From Diplonema japonicum (Eukaryota; Euglenozoa; Diplonemea; Diplonemida; Diplonemidae): a stretch of 64,000 bases of DNA. Shown here in pieces: positions 53,339 through 63,956 of this stretch. The stretch covers positions 310,001-374,000 of the forward strand of contig OZ025711.1 in assembly GCA_964019335.1 (NCBI GenBank). Direction: 5' to 3'. Under the pieces are notes generated by a model. The model had not been told where the DNA came from and searched no databases. It worked only from the letters and a program-made list of their open reading frames with translations. The position numbers were made by a program, and so were the translations under genes. Within the stretch, counting starts at the first letter, position 1. Each line of letters begins with the position of its first letter.

Positions 53339-55693
53339 CTACCACGCATTGAAGTGTGCGTCCTCTGAAGCCCGAAGGGTACCTGTCTCGGTGGAAATAA
53401 CGACCTGCTCCGGGATGTCATCGTGAGAGGCATTGGGAGCAAGCAGAGAGGTTAAGTAGGAGGCCACAACGTGGTTTGCCTTGAGGGAGTCGGGACCGCC
53501 CCCAAGATAGGCAAGGTTAAGAAAGCCATGAGGCATAGTGGATATGACCCGCATCTCAGCATCTAGCCCCAACGACTTCAATCTCCGAATGAAGACCACC
53601 GAGTCGTCCAGCAGTGGGTCGAGCCCAGAGGCCACAATTCTCACAGGTGGGAGCCCCTTGAGAAGCTCGTCCTTTGCCGTCATAGGCGAGAGAAGTGGGT
53701 GGTTCACCTTCTCCCTCTTCCCTGTGTACGCCTCCAAACAGCACTCTAGCAGCCCCAACGGTAGGAGTGTGTCCATCAGTGCCAACAATCTGCTCGGCGA
53801 TGCTGCCAGCTTAACGTTCAGCACCGGGTATGAGCACACCACCCCATCGGGAACTCGCACCCCTTTCATTACAGCTTTTAAACACACCGCCATGGCAAGG
53901 TTCCCTCCAGCAGAGTCACCCGTCAGTATGATCCTCCCCTTTGAACCTGCGCCGACAAGGTGCCTGTTGCGCACTACCCACATGTACACGGCAAAACACT
54001 CATCAACAGCACGTGGGAACCATGCTTCCGGGGCTAGGGAGTAATCCACTGACAGGATGGGTACTTTCAGTATTTTTGCCCAGTGGCGGAGGTACACTTC
54101 ATGAGACTTTGGCGACTGTGCTACAAAGCCACCCCCGTGGATGTGGATCAGCACCCCTCCTCGTGTGCCGCATGGTTCGTCGCTGTGTGCTAATAGCTGC
54201 GTGGTGACATGCCCCAGCCGGAGGTCAGCAAGGTGCCTCGCTTCACCAACATTGAACGCCATTTTCGTGAGCTGAGTGATCTTTTCAGCGGCGCTTTTCG
54301 CAGCTGTCGCCGCCTTTGCCGATGGCTTGGGGATGGGTGTCGCCAACGGTGGGACGTCGGAGATTGTTGTCTCGACGCCCTTTCGCTTGGACATGATGTT
54401 GTTGAATTGCTGGATTTCCACTTCTGAGAGGTTTTCGTTTGTGATGTTTTCCTTTATGAGCTGCTCGACGTTGTCCATCTGCTCGAGAGGTGTGTTGATG
54501 GAAAGCTTGAGCAGGTTGTGAACCAAGTCGTTGCTGTCGAAACACTCCAGCAACACATCCTCCGTGATGGGTATTTTGATTTCTTTATTCACAGACATCC
54601 ACGGCGACACGAGAGACCCTGTGTGCTGTGCAAGCGGGGCGCTGTCCGTCAACCCCCAGAATCCTTTCGCAAATGGAATATCACACGACCGGAACCGCGC
54701 GATGACCCCCTCCGCCCTCTGCTCCGGAGACAGCAAACACCCTACACCTTTCATCAGGGCAAGTGCACCATTGTTCAAAGGGTGGTTCTCCTCGGGGGTA
54801 TCATGAAAGCCTACACCATACCCAACCATTGCAGAGATGATGAGGCGGAATGCGTTCCTGATACGCGCGTCGTAATAATAGGCTACACGCCTACCGTAGA
54901 AACAGCTGCAGTCGAATTGTTGAAAGTCAGCAATGGTCTGGGATTCGAGCTCGGCCTCTGACTCGGGCATGAAGAGGTGCTGGCGGTTGTTGACGCTGTT
55001 GGTGAGGACGGCATACTGCATCATCTTGCGGAGGGTGTGTAAGATGGCGGAGTAATCCTGCAGGTCAGCAACGTAAGGTTGCGTGTTGAAGAGGAGCTGA
55101 GCACGTTTGGTTTGGCAGTCGCGGAGACGGGTCAGTATCTTAGACACGCAGACGTCAGAGACATGCAGAACAGATCGGTAGCCATTACCAGGAGACTCGG
55201 GGTCGGCGTCGTGACGAGGGGCGGCTTGTGCCACGCGGAGAGCAGCTTCTTCGAATACATCCCAGTTCGTCAGCAGAGATGTCATCACCTCTGTGATGTC
55301 CACGATGTCCTTCCCGCTGAAGTGCTCGATGTTTTCTTTCAACAGCCTGTTCATCTCGTACACCCTTGCACCAAAGTCTTCATACTCCGTTCGCAGCCAG
55401 TTCTCGTTAGGTTCATCTTCCCATTTGCTCACTAGCACCCCTTCTTCATCAACTGGCTCCAGGTCCGTCACGTTTACCGGGGACTCTTCTTCTTCTTCTT
55501 CTTCTTCTTCTTCTTCTCGTGCTTCTCTTGGTCCGCTGTCTTTTGTCATGTCCCTCACTTCGATCGGCGGGCCATCTTTCTTTTGGCTCCGCATGGAGTG
55601 CACTATGTCTCCGCCAGTTTGCAGTGCTGTCGTCGGGAGTTGCTTCATCCTTTGCAGCACGCCTGTCAAAATCTCAGATGCTGCGGTGTTCAT
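53339..55693 (-). CDS. LIPE: Hormone-sensitive lipase homologue
   Basis: 784 aa from the ATG at 55693; the longer frame upstream reads A-tract. Residues 90-450 match the N-terminal helical HSL region (FYGRRVAYYYDARIRN; GYGVGFHD). Residues 500-760 are the alpha/beta hydrolase: HGGGF oxyanion loop (about 519-523), GDSAGG nucleophile Ser (about 594), SGLDPLLDD (Asp about 692) and MPHGF (His about 722). The segment VYLRHWAKILKVPILSVDY is the HSL signature. It hydrolyses di/triacylglycerol or sterol/acyl esters in the cytosol or at lipid droplets. A GAA run near 55490-55520 codes an acidic Glu stretch, and the mammalian phosphorylation loop is not obvious. No intron. Confidence 0.93.
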   Translation of the reverse strand: MNTAASEILTGVLQRMKQLPTTALQTGGDIVHSMRSQKKDGPPIEVRDMTKDSGPREAREEEEEEEEEEESPVNVTDLEPVDEEGVLVSKWEDEPNENWLRTEYEDFGARVYEMNRLLKENIEHFSGKDIVDITEVMTSLLTNWDVFEEAALRVAQAAPRHDADPESPGNGYRSVLHVSDVCVSKILTRLRDCQTKRAQLLFNTQPYVADLQDYSAILHTLRKMMQYAVLTNSVNNRQHLFMPESEAELESQTIADFQQFDCSCFYGRRVAYYYDARIRNAFRLIISAMVGYGVGFHDTPEENHPLNNGALALMKGVGCLLSPEQRAEGVIARFRSCDIPFAKGFWGLTDSAPLAQHTGSLVSPWMSVNKEIKIPITEDVLLECFDSNDLVHNLLKLSINTPLEQMDNVEQLIKENITNENLSEVEIQQFNNIMSKRKGVETTISDVPPLATPIPKPSAKAATAAKSAAEKITQLTKMAFNVGEARHLADLRLGHVTTQLLAHSDEPCGTRGGVLIHIHGGGFVAQSPKSHEVYLRHWAKILKVPILSVDYSLAPEAWFPRAVDECFAVYMWVVRNRHLVGAGSKGRIILTGDSAGGNLAMAVCLKAVMKGVRVPDGVVCSYPVLNVKLAASPSRLLALMDTLLPLGLLECCLEAYTGKREKVNHPLLSPMTAKDELLKGLPPVRIVASGLDPLLDDSVVFIRRLKSLGLDAEMRVISTMPHGFLNLAYLGGGPDSLKANHVVASYLTSLLAPNASHDDIPEQVVISTETGTLRASEDAHFNAW

Positions 55694-55811
55694 TTTCTTA
55701 TTCTTTTTTTTTTTTTTTGAACCGTCCGTTCTGCTTTTTGGCATTACTCGAAGGCGGGGGGAAAAAAAATGGGGGGGAAGAAAGCAGTGAGAGATGGGTT
55801 GACTTTCCCTT

Positions 55812-56891
55812 CTAGCTGTTCCATTTTTTGAACAAATCAAGTGCCGCTTTCGTAGCGTTCCCAGTCTTTTTGTGTTTCTTGTGTTCCCTTGGCGGCTGAA
55901 GTGTTCTGTTCCGTTCTGCACGTTTGCGCAGCTCGAACACTCTCGTGGTGCGGGAGTCGAGCTTTTCGGTGGCCAGCAGACCAGCGACTTGTTTGAACTG
56001 TTTCGGGTTACACTGCGACACGAGGAGGAAACACGAGACCACGTCGACTAGCTTCCGCGTTTTCATCTCGGTGAAAGCTTCGAGCAGTACGTCGTGCTTG
56101 CCGCATTTTCCAGCTGCGAGCAGCATACCATTCCATATATAAGTGTCAGGGTACAGATGGTTGTCCATAAAGGCTCTTCGAAAGAGGTCTTTGGCCGTGG
56201 AATAGTCCTTAGCGTGTGCTGCATTTCGAATGGCTGTGCCTATCAGTTCCCGGTCTTCATAAAGTCCTGCAGATCGGACTTCTTTCAAAACCCATTCGAT
56301 GGTGGATGAGTCGGGTGCGAGTTTCATTAGGAGATTGAAAGTGAGGATTGAGGGCTCGATTCGGTGTAATTCAAGTTTTTTCCATATTTCCATTGCCGCT
56401 TCCCATGACTTGGAAAGGTTGTCTTGCCGGTATTTGAACAGAACTTTGAGTTGGATGTTGTAGTGTGAGATGTCCTTTTTGTCTAAGTTGTTGTCCCCGA
56501 TGAGCTTCAATGCTTCTACGTAGTGTTCAGGGGAGACTTTTCCGGCAGCGTTGAGCAGTGGGGTTGTGGTGTAACGTGAGGGTTCGACATTGAAACGTTG
56601 TGAAAGTCGGAACAGAGCCTGGACCTCGCTGAGGCCCTCGCGGGTTCCCAACGACCCGCAGCGTGACATGGCTGTCGAGAGGGTCATCTCGCCGACCTCA
56701 TACCCTTCTGCTTTCAAGTCTTTCACCGTTTTTACCACATTCTCTACCTCCTTCTTCCTCTCCTCGACGCCAAGCCACATCCCTGGCAACCTGTCACGCA
56801 ACATTTTCGCGGCAGTCGAGTCCGTCATTATCTTTCCCACACCGATGTCGTGTGTGCTTCCGGGCAACTTTCGGTTCAACCCAAACACCAT
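55812..56891 (-). CDS. Pentatricopeptide-repeat (PPR) protein
   Basis: 359 aa from the ATG at 56891; upstream codons in this frame reach a stop without another ATG. Repeats of the helix-turn-helix type are visible at about residues 90-310, for example ISHYNIQLKVLFKY, PSILTFNLLMKLAP, YPDTYIWNGMLLAAGKCGK. PPR proteins bind organellar RNA, usually in mitochondria; the short basic N-terminus (MVFGLNRKLP) fits targeting. The tail is Lys/His-rich (HKKHKKTG). It lies 118 bp upstream of the lipase gene. TTAG-aagt-ATG gives a trans-splice acceptor. Confidence 0.85.
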   Translation of the reverse strand: MVFGLNRKLPGSTHDIGVGKIMTDSTAAKMLRDRLPGMWLGVEERKKEVENVVKTVKDLKAEGYEVGEMTLSTAMSRCGSLGTREGLSEVQALFRLSQRFNVEPSRYTTTPLLNAAGKVSPEHYVEALKLIGDNNLDKKDISHYNIQLKVLFKYRQDNLSKSWEAAMEIWKKLELHRIEPSILTFNLLMKLAPDSSTIEWVLKEVRSAGLYEDRELIGTAIRNAAHAKDYSTAKDLFRRAFMDNHLYPDTYIWNGMLLAAGKCGKHDVLLEAFTEMKTRKLVDVVSCFLLVSQCNPKQFKQVAGLLATEKLDSRTTRVFELRKRAERNRTLQPPREHKKHKKTGNATKAALDLFKKWNS

Positions 56892-57202
56892 ACTTCTTCT
56901 AAGCAAACGTCCTCATTATTTCCCTTTTTGTTTTCGGGTTTTATTTCTAATTTTCACACGCTGGGAAAAGAAAGGATGGGGGAAATGCAAGAGAGGGGGG
57001 AAAGAAGAACCACCTTTTTTTTTTCTTCCTGTAAAGCAAAAAAAAAAAAAAAAAAAAAAAAGAAGAGTGGTTTGTTCTCTTCCTTTCGTTCATTCTTCTT
57101 TGGGACCCGGCGTCAAAGGAAAAAAAAAAAAAGAAACCAAAAGAAGCTTCTTTTTTAAAGTGTGCGTTTTTGCGCTCACCGTCAGTCTTGAAAACAAAAC
57201 CC

Positions 57203-60200
57203 TCAACGGCCAAGCTCGAAGTTCGGGACCCTTGCGGGTATAACTTTTTTCGTGGCTGTGCGGACGACTCCAGGGTGGGCGTTCGGATTCGGGCCTTGTA
57301 TTTTCGGGAGTGGCGGATCACTGAACGGGCGGCTCGAGGTGTATCTGGGAGACGGTGATTCACTCGCTTGGTTGGCGTCCCGGAGAGAACCTCCTTTCCC
57401 CATGGCATAAATGTTCAGCAGCGGGTCATCAGGAAGCGTCACACCCAATTGCGTCTCACATAACAAAATGTCCTTGCGAGCGTCGCCTTGGTGGTGGTGC
57501 TTACCTATCACAGGTGTGTAGCCGCTCGTTGTCTTCTCGACCCCAGATGGGTCCCCAAATTTTCCAAACTTTGCCGCACCACGCTGCACTGTGCCTTTCG
57601 GTTTCGCCTCCCACCCTGCAATCTCTTTTTGCAGGGTTCCCAGTACAGTGGTAACCTGAAAGTGCACGTCAAAAGGGCTTTCCTTCACCAGCTTCCTCAC
57701 TCTCTCTTTGCTCTTCCTCAGCTTTGCCTCCAATGCTAGAAGATATTTCGTCTTTCCTTTTTTGTCACCCATCTCCCTTTGCTCCTTTGCTATTATGTAT
57801 TCCATCATCTGCTGGGACGCTTTCACCATCTCCACGATGTCCTCGATCTCCATGTCCAGGTAGGGTACTTCTGCTGCGGGTGGCGGAGGCGGTGGGGGCT
57901 CTGGAATGGATTCACGCGACTTCGCAACATCACGCACACGAATGGGCTTCTGCACTTGTTGAGACTTGTTGGGAACAGGAACAACTTCGGGTTGCTTTGC
58001 ATCGGCTTCGGGTTGTTTCGTTGCCGTGTCTGAGGTTTGTGTGTTTACAGCGGCAGCACACTCGGTGGTGGCCTCGTTGTCCTTGCTTGTTTTAATGCCG
58101 TCGTATCCTTCTTTTTTTTGTTCCTTCCGCCGCCCATCAGCTCTCGGTGACATCCTTCTCGGTGACTTGCCCCTTGGCGATGCCCCTCGTATGGTGGCCT
58201 GTCCTTTCGGAACGGCAAACGGCTTGACGCCCTGCAGCCCTCCCTCTGGAGACAGAGGCGGTAATTTTGATGGAGGCTGTCTCTTCACACCCTGAACAGG
58301 CCGCGGCGGGTCTGGGTGATGTTTGGACTGCAGGGACCCAACATCGATGCCCACATCAATACTGATTGGCTGTTGTTCCAGAAGCCGCTTCTTGGGATCA
58401 AAGCGATCCGACATTTTTTTCAACAGCACAGGGCCGCTTTGTTCCGGCTGCTCGGTTCTGACCGCCACTGGAACTACGTCTGCAGACACGTTGGCCGCCT
58501 TGGCAATACATGTAGACACCTCGCTGGAGATAAGCTTCGTGCTGGTAGTGCTGGTAGTTCCGACGGTAGGAGTGAGAGGTGCTGCCACCTGCACTTGCTT
58601 TGGAACGGTGGCGTGACAAGTGTGAAGCAGCGCTAGAGTGTCGACTGCGCAGTCAACCAGCGTTTGCCGTGTCGTGGCTTCCACTTCGCTGAGGTGCACA
58701 ATGTTAAATTTCTGAATTTTCGCATTTTGTTTAACATCTAGCATCCCTGACTGTGGGGCCAAGGGCGGGGATGCCTCAACTGGGGTTGGCACACGGGGGG
58801 CGGGATCGGCATCACACCGGCTGTCTTTAGTACTGTCCTCGGCTCTTGGCTCAGGGGCGACAGTGTTAGCTTCAATGGGGCAGGCAGCCACGTCGTCTGG
58901 CTTGGCCATCTTGTCGATTGTTGAAACTGCAACTTCCACGCTGTTCATACTGACGCTGCCCATAGATGCCTGTCTGTAGACTGGCTGCAGCTCGTCGGTG
59001 AGCTCCAAAGGTGTCCTGCAGTTGAGGATGTCGCCCAACACTGTCTGTCTCTTTTCTTCTCGTGTTGTGCTGCATTCCTTGTCCGAGTACTCTCTCGGCG
59101 TGCACATAGTTGTCTCGTCTGCAAAAGCAATGTTCATCTCAGTGCCCACCTCCACCATGGTGAGGACTGACCCCCGCCTTGAACGCGGTGAGTCTGTGCT
59201 CAGATATGGTGTCCTCGATGACCTCCTCTTAGGTGACGTTGGCGAGGTCCCCTTTGGTGACGTTGACGAGGCCTTCCTTGGTGACGTTGACTCGAGATTC
59301 TCGCATTGAACTGCTTTGTTGCAGACAACAAGTTTCTTGGCGGCCTCTTCGTTCTGTTTGAGCTCCGCTTCAACTATTTGGTTGGACGTCTCCAGCGTGT
59401 GTATAGCGTGCAGGTGGTCCTCCTTCAGTCGTGCTATCTCTGTCTCCCTTTGGTCCAAAGCCACTTTAGTCGATATAAGTTCTTCTTGGAGCTCCGAGAT
59501 GATAGCAAGGTTTTCCCCGACACAGATAGGCGGTGGTGCTTTCGAACTCCTTGGTTCCTTTAACTTCAACGCCTGCATCTCGTGCTCCTTCTGTCCCAGG
59601 GCGGATTTTAGCATCTCAGCATCCGTGAGCGCCGCCCGTTTCTCTTGCCGCAGCTGCATCGTTGTCTTCTTTTCTGCCGTTAAATTCTGCTTGAGTTCCG
59701 TGATCTCGACGCCCAGTACCTTGATGCGGGGGTCATCGGGAAGAGCGTGTGTTTGGGTGAATACAGTTTCCAAAGGGACCACTGTGTGGCTGTGAAAGCT
59801 CTCTTTCGGGGAGAAGGACGACCCGTTCTGCGTATCGAAAGAGTCGTCTTCAGTAGAGTTCAGCTTGTGCAGCATCTGCATGATGTCGACTTTCAAGTCT
59901 CCACCCACCGTAAACTCCTGCGCAGCCACGGACAACAGGTCCGCGCCCTCCATCGCCAGCTTCTCAGCCTCCTCGATCTTGCGCTGAGTTACTCGTTGCT
60001 TGTATGCAAACTTGGTCCTCCACGTGAGGTCTTGGATGAGCCGCTGGTGAATATCGATCTTTGTTATGTCAGCCCTGGCACCTCCCGACCGTACACATTC
60101 CATGATCTCTTGAAGCTCCTTCCACACCTCAGGTGTGTCTTGCGAGGGGGGAAGGTTTAAAGTGCCTCCTTCCGTCACAGCTTGATGGATGTGGGTGGCA

Positions 60201-61405
60201 ACTTGAACAAGCTGCATCCTGCGGTACTTTGAGCGGCTCACCGCGACCTCTTCTCGTGTCATCAGGGTGTCGTTTCGCTGTCGCTCCCTTACAAGCAGCT
60301 CCTCGCATCTGTAGAGGAGGCCCCGGGTGGTGTCGACCTCGTGCTGCGCGGTGCGGAGAGCGTTGACCAGCAGTGCCACGTTGTCGATGTCGAACCTCCC
60401 GTTCATGATGCATTCCAGGATCTTGGCTTTGACAACCCATGTGGGTGATGTGTATGAAATGCCCTCCTTCCCGGTGCCGGTGCTCGTCGGTTCGATGAGG
60501 TAGCTGGTCACGTTCTTCGTGTCGTCGTCCCTTGTCTTCATCGGTTTGCTTGGCAGACCTTTCTTGCCCTTCATCGACTTCGACGCAGTCTTGATGGCCT
60601 CCGGCGACGAGCACTCCTCTTGAATGGTGATCCGAACGTGCTCCTGGACAGCGTTGAAGAGGGCAGCAAGCTCTTCTTTATATACAACAGACCGGTCTTC
60701 ATGTGTACATGGTGGACAAGCCGATGGGATGTAACTATGATGCTGGACGTCTGTGTTTTCAGAGACGAGGGTAGTGCTGAGGCCGTCGGCAACAGTGAAG
60801 GTATCTTGATGCTCCATGTGGCTTAGGTCTGACGCTGCCATCGATGCGCGGCTTATTTGCTGTCCAAAGCGGCTAAGGTCGGGTTTCCCATTTGTGCCTC
60901 GTGGGGAAAGACGTGACATTCCTTTCACAGAGGTCTCGGGGCTTGGGGACTCGCTTGCTGTGCTGACGCCGTCCACATCCTCTGTGTGTTGGGAACAGGA
61001 ATGGTTCTCTATTGCTTCAGATATCCTGGAGATGTTCGAGGAGAAGTTGGTGCTTCGCAAGAAGGATGAATTTGCTGTTTCGTCGTTCAGGGTGATGGGG
61101 AAGTAAGGGCCGTCTGCACGTGCAGCTTGTTCTTCCATCCTTTTCTCTTCCTCAGCCTTTTGCATTTCCTCTACTTGTTCCAACTGGTACAGAGCCTTGA
61201 AATATGCTGGGGTGTGCTTCGAGGTGTCCCACTCGCATACAGCGCTGTCGGGTGGCTCGTGAGAGATTAAGTTGGTTCTGCAACTTGTTTCCCTTCCCTC
61301 TGGCACCCCTTTTTTATCTGTAACCTTCGGAAGTTTAAACACCACAGGTTTGCTCCCTGCTTTACCGTCATCTCTCCCGCCAAGCCGGCCAACCAGAGAC
61401 GGCAT
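57203..61405 (-). CDS. Large coiled-coil protein of unknown function
   Basis: 1,400 aa in one exon, from the ATG at 61405 (upstream is A/T simple sequence). The N-terminus is basic; a helical region (QLEQVEEMQKAEEEKRMEEQ) follows, then Ser-rich linkers, a predicted long coiled coil at about residues 300-620, and SP-rich repeats near 720 (SPRKASSTSPKGTSPTSPKRR) that look like proline-directed phosphosites. A Pro run (EPPPPPPPAAEVP) and a final helix precede a Pro-rich tail. This pattern suits a cytoskeletal or microtubule-linked scaffold, but I recognise no family. It ends 311 bp upstream of the PPR gene. Confidence 0.8.
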   Translation of the reverse strand: MPSLVGRLGGRDDGKAGSKPVVFKLPKVTDKKGVPEGRETSCRTNLISHEPPDSAVCEWDTSKHTPAYFKALYQLEQVEEMQKAEEEKRMEEQAARADGPYFPITLNDETANSSFLRSTNFSSNISRISEAIENHSCSQHTEDVDGVSTASESPSPETSVKGMSRLSPRGTNGKPDLSRFGQQISRASMAASDLSHMEHQDTFTVADGLSTTLVSENTDVQHHSYIPSACPPCTHEDRSVVYKEELAALFNAVQEHVRITIQEECSSPEAIKTASKSMKGKKGLPSKPMKTRDDDTKNVTSYLIEPTSTGTGKEGISYTSPTWVVKAKILECIMNGRFDIDNVALLVNALRTAQHEVDTTRGLLYRCEELLVRERQRNDTLMTREEVAVSRSKYRRMQLVQVATHIHQAVTEGGTLNLPPSQDTPEVWKELQEIMECVRSGGARADITKIDIHQRLIQDLTWRTKFAYKQRVTQRKIEEAEKLAMEGADLLSVAAQEFTVGGDLKVDIMQMLHKLNSTEDDSFDTQNGSSFSPKESFHSHTVVPLETVFTQTHALPDDPRIKVLGVEITELKQNLTAEKKTTMQLRQEKRAALTDAEMLKSALGQKEHEMQALKLKEPRSSKAPPPICVGENLAIISELQEELISTKVALDQRETEIARLKEDHLHAIHTLETSNQIVEAELKQNEEAAKKLVVCNKAVQCENLESTSPRKASSTSPKGTSPTSPKRRSSRTPYLSTDSPRSRRGSVLTMVEVGTEMNIAFADETTMCTPREYSDKECSTTREEKRQTVLGDILNCRTPLELTDELQPVYRQASMGSVSMNSVEVAVSTIDKMAKPDDVAACPIEANTVAPEPRAEDSTKDSRCDADPAPRVPTPVEASPPLAPQSGMLDVKQNAKIQKFNIVHLSEVEATTRQTLVDCAVDTLALLHTCHATVPKQVQVAAPLTPTVGTTSTTSTKLISSEVSTCIAKAANVSADVVPVAVRTEQPEQSGPVLLKKMSDRFDPKKRLLEQQPISIDVGIDVGSLQSKHHPDPPRPVQGVKRQPPSKLPPLSPEGGLQGVKPFAVPKGQATIRGASPRGKSPRRMSPRADGRRKEQKKEGYDGIKTSKDNEATTECAAAVNTQTSDTATKQPEADAKQPEVVPVPNKSQQVQKPIRVRDVAKSRESIPEPPPPPPPAAEVPYLDMEIEDIVEMVKASQQMMEYIIAKEQREMGDKKGKTKYLLALEAKLRKSKERVRKLVKESPFDVHFQVTTVLGTLQKEIAGWEAKPKGTVQRGAAKFGKFGDPSGVEKTTSGYTPVIGKHHHQGDARKDILLCETQLGVTLPDDPLLNIYAMGKGGSLRDANQASESPSPRYTSSRPFSDPPLPKIQGPNPNAHPGVVRTATKKVIPARVPNFELGR

Positions 61406-62018
61406 TATACATATCGGGAAGGGGGGGGGGTACCTCTTTTTCTTTTTTTGATGAGGAAAAAAAAAAAAATAACAATAAAATAAAAGAACAGAGGAGGGTT
61501 GAGAGTGGGGGAAGGGGGAAAAAAAAAAAAAAAAAAAAAGGGTAGTGAACATAGAGAAAGGAGGGGTGGTGGGGGGAGATATGAAAGAAAAAGAAAGATA
61601 TTGCATAGAATCAGGCAGCTGGATAGCCAGGGCTGGCTATTTTTTTTTTCTCTTCTTCCCCCCCTTTTTTTTCTTCTTAAACTAAACCCTGATACTTGAT
61701 TCTCCTTCATGGTATAGATATTCCATAGAACTCCCCTCTCCCCCCCCTCCTTTCTTTCTTGCCGCGCTATTCGGGAAATAATGAGATGCTGTGATCAGAA
61801 AATACATTTGTTCAAGTTGTCCGTATCCCCTCCCCCCTTTTTTTTTCGTCCTCATTTGTTTAAGGAAATTAATTTCCGAGTGAGCATATTTCCTAACACG
61901 ATGAGTAAGAAGGAAAAAAAGTAACAAAAAAAGAGGGGGGGGGGAAATGATTTGCTCCTTTCTTCAGTTTCTGCACCACATCCAGTCCAGTCTATTGTAC
62001 TCCTTGCTTTTTTTAGGG

Positions 62019-62050
<32 letters not shown>

Positions 62051-62849
62051 AACTATCAACACACAATAGTGGGGTAGGGGGGGGACTTTTTCTTTCTTGT
62101 TTCGCTCCGAAGGGGGAAGTACTTCAGTTTTTGGTTTCTAAAATTACTTTTTCCCAATAAAAAAAAAAAAGAAAAGAAATATGCATGTGGAATCTAAAGA
62201 GAGAGAGAGAAAAAAAAAAAAAAAAAAAAAAAAAACTCTACGAGAAGGAGAAAAATAGCTATTTATTGCCAACAAATTATGAGTCATTATTTAACTCGAG
62301 TTCCCGAATCTTTTGCCCGGCAAAATACGGTAAGGAGTGTTAAATAATGGCTCATTTGGCGGCAAGTAAGTCGTTTTATTTCACTCTTCGTCATTTGAGT
62401 CACTCTTAACTGCTTTCACTGGAGATTTCTCTAAGATAATACGGGGTAGCTATTTCGCCGTGGCATTTTAAGGGGAAGTAAAGCAGTTTACTCCCCAAAA
62501 AAAATCTTTTCAGAGACCCATTTTTTCACTCTGAAGCGTTAAATAATGAGCCCTCCTAGTGAGTGAAGAAAATGACGAAGAGTGAAATGGAAAAAAAAAA
62601 AAAAAAAAAGAAGAAGAAAAAAAGTTAGCAGGACATACATTGGAAGGTGTTTCCTACCCTGTAATCTAAGCCAAGAATCTAACTACTTTCTTAGGGGTAT
62701 ATTCTTGAGCAGGCCTGAAAATGCGACCGACTTAAAAATAATAATAAAAAAAAAAAAAAATACATACTTTTTCATTTTTTCCTTTTTTATTTCTCTCCCC
62801 CCCCCCCCCCATCCCATTTCTTTTTTTAAAAAAACCACCTCCCCCCTCT
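61406..62849. other. Intergenic with MITE-like repeat
   Basis: About 1.4 kb of simple sequence plus the repeat at 62250-62589. A normal-complexity stretch at 61950-62010 shows no gene. Confidence 0.65.
62250..62589. repeat. MITE-like dispersed repeat, copy 2 (inverted relative to copy 1)
   Basis: About 340 bp, matching the reverse complement of 46259-46613 with scattered mismatches and two internal replacements. The inner inverted pair is CACTCTTCGTCATTT (62382) and AAATGACGAAGAGTG (62572). A near-palindrome (ggggaagtaaagcagtttactcccc in part) lies in the segment absent from copy 1. No coding capacity. Confidence 0.85.
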
Positions 62850-63956
62850 TCAAGGTCGTCCTCTTTGAACCGTACCGTCAGCAAAGATACTGTTTTTTTT
62901 TTTTTTTTAGACTTCCCCTTCAACACACCTCTCCTCCTCCCCATCAGGGTAGATATATTTCAATGTCCCGTCAGGAAATGCGATCTCTTTCATGCCATCC
63001 GGGAAGTGCCTTTCAACTTGCTGCAAAAAAAAAAAAAAAAAAAAAAAAAAAATTAGAGAATACAGTAAACAACGGTACCTGGCTGGACTCGAACTCAAAC
63101 ACCTGCACCCCATCAGGGTAAGTGGTGTGACGCGTTTTGGCTTGGGAATAGTAATAGACCACCTTCCCTCGGGGGTAGGTCTGTGTTTTTTTCCCCCCCC
63201 TCTTTTTTTCCCCCCTTCTTATACCTTCCTGATATCGCCGTTGTTGAACTTCAAGACCTGGTGCCCTGTAGGGAGGATCACCTTTCGTGTTCCGTTTGTG
63301 TAGATAACTTCCTTCTTTTTGCTTTTGTACATCTTCTCGAACTTACCATCCCCGTATTTCCTCTCATCAACAACTATGTCCCCTGGGACATCGTCTGCTG
63401 GCTCTGCCTCATCGTCCTCTTGCGAGTGTATGATTCTCCTTGCGAAGCGCCTTTCGTCGTTTCGCTTCTCGCGTTTCTCATCTTCTGCCGCCCTCTCTCT
63501 TTCTCTTTCTCTTTCCTTTTCCCTGTCTAGTTCTTTTTCCCTTTGTTCTCTTTCCTTCTCCAGATCTTTTTCCCTTTGTTCCCTTAGTATCCTTTGCTCT
63601 TGTTCCCTTTCCCTCTGTTCTCTCAGCTCTCTTTGCTCCCTTTGTTCTCTCAGCTCTCTCTGTTCCCTCAGCTCTCTTTGTTCTCTTAGCTCTCTTTGTT
63701 CTTGTTCTCTCTCCCTTTGTTCCAGCTCGCGTTGCTCTCTTAGTTCCCGCTCTTTCTGTTCCCTTTCTCTCTCCCTCTCTCTTTCCCTTTCCTTCTCGCG
63801 GTCCCTTTCCAGTTCCCGTTCCCGCTCCCGCTCCCGCTCCCGCTCCCTTTCCCTTTCCTCTCTTTCGCGTTCCCTTTCCTCCCTCTCCCTCTCACGCTCC
63901 CTCTCTCTTTGTTCTCTTTCTCTTTCTTGCTTGTCTAGCTCGTCGTAGTAGTCATC
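62850..63956 (-). CDS. SAS4: SAS-4/CPAP (CENPJ) centriole protein, 3' part
   Basis: Exons 63956-63225, 63180-63079, 63020-62929 and 62889-62850; introns of 44, 58 and 39 nt; phases agree. The gene continues beyond the window, because the first visible exon begins at a CTACAG acceptor with no ATG. A long Arg/Glu-rich repeat helix (63480-63950) is followed by the TCP/G-box beta-sheet domain: [84 protein letters not shown] in order. This domain binds STIL/Ana2 and builds centrioles or basal bodies. The last exon is only 40 nt and ends QRGRP-stop. Confidence 0.88.
63480..63950 (-). repeat. Arg/Glu-rich coding repeat
   Basis: Tandem purine-rich (coding strand) repeats encode [12 protein letters not shown] and REREREL runs in the SAS-4 homologue; they probably form a single charged alpha-helix. 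Expansion and contraction are likely. Confidence 0.85.

Noticed and set aside
61499..63056. CRISPR-like or tandem arrays in purine-rich intergenic DNA
   Set aside because: No regular repeat-spacer pattern; homopolymers and two transposon-like repeats explain the structure.
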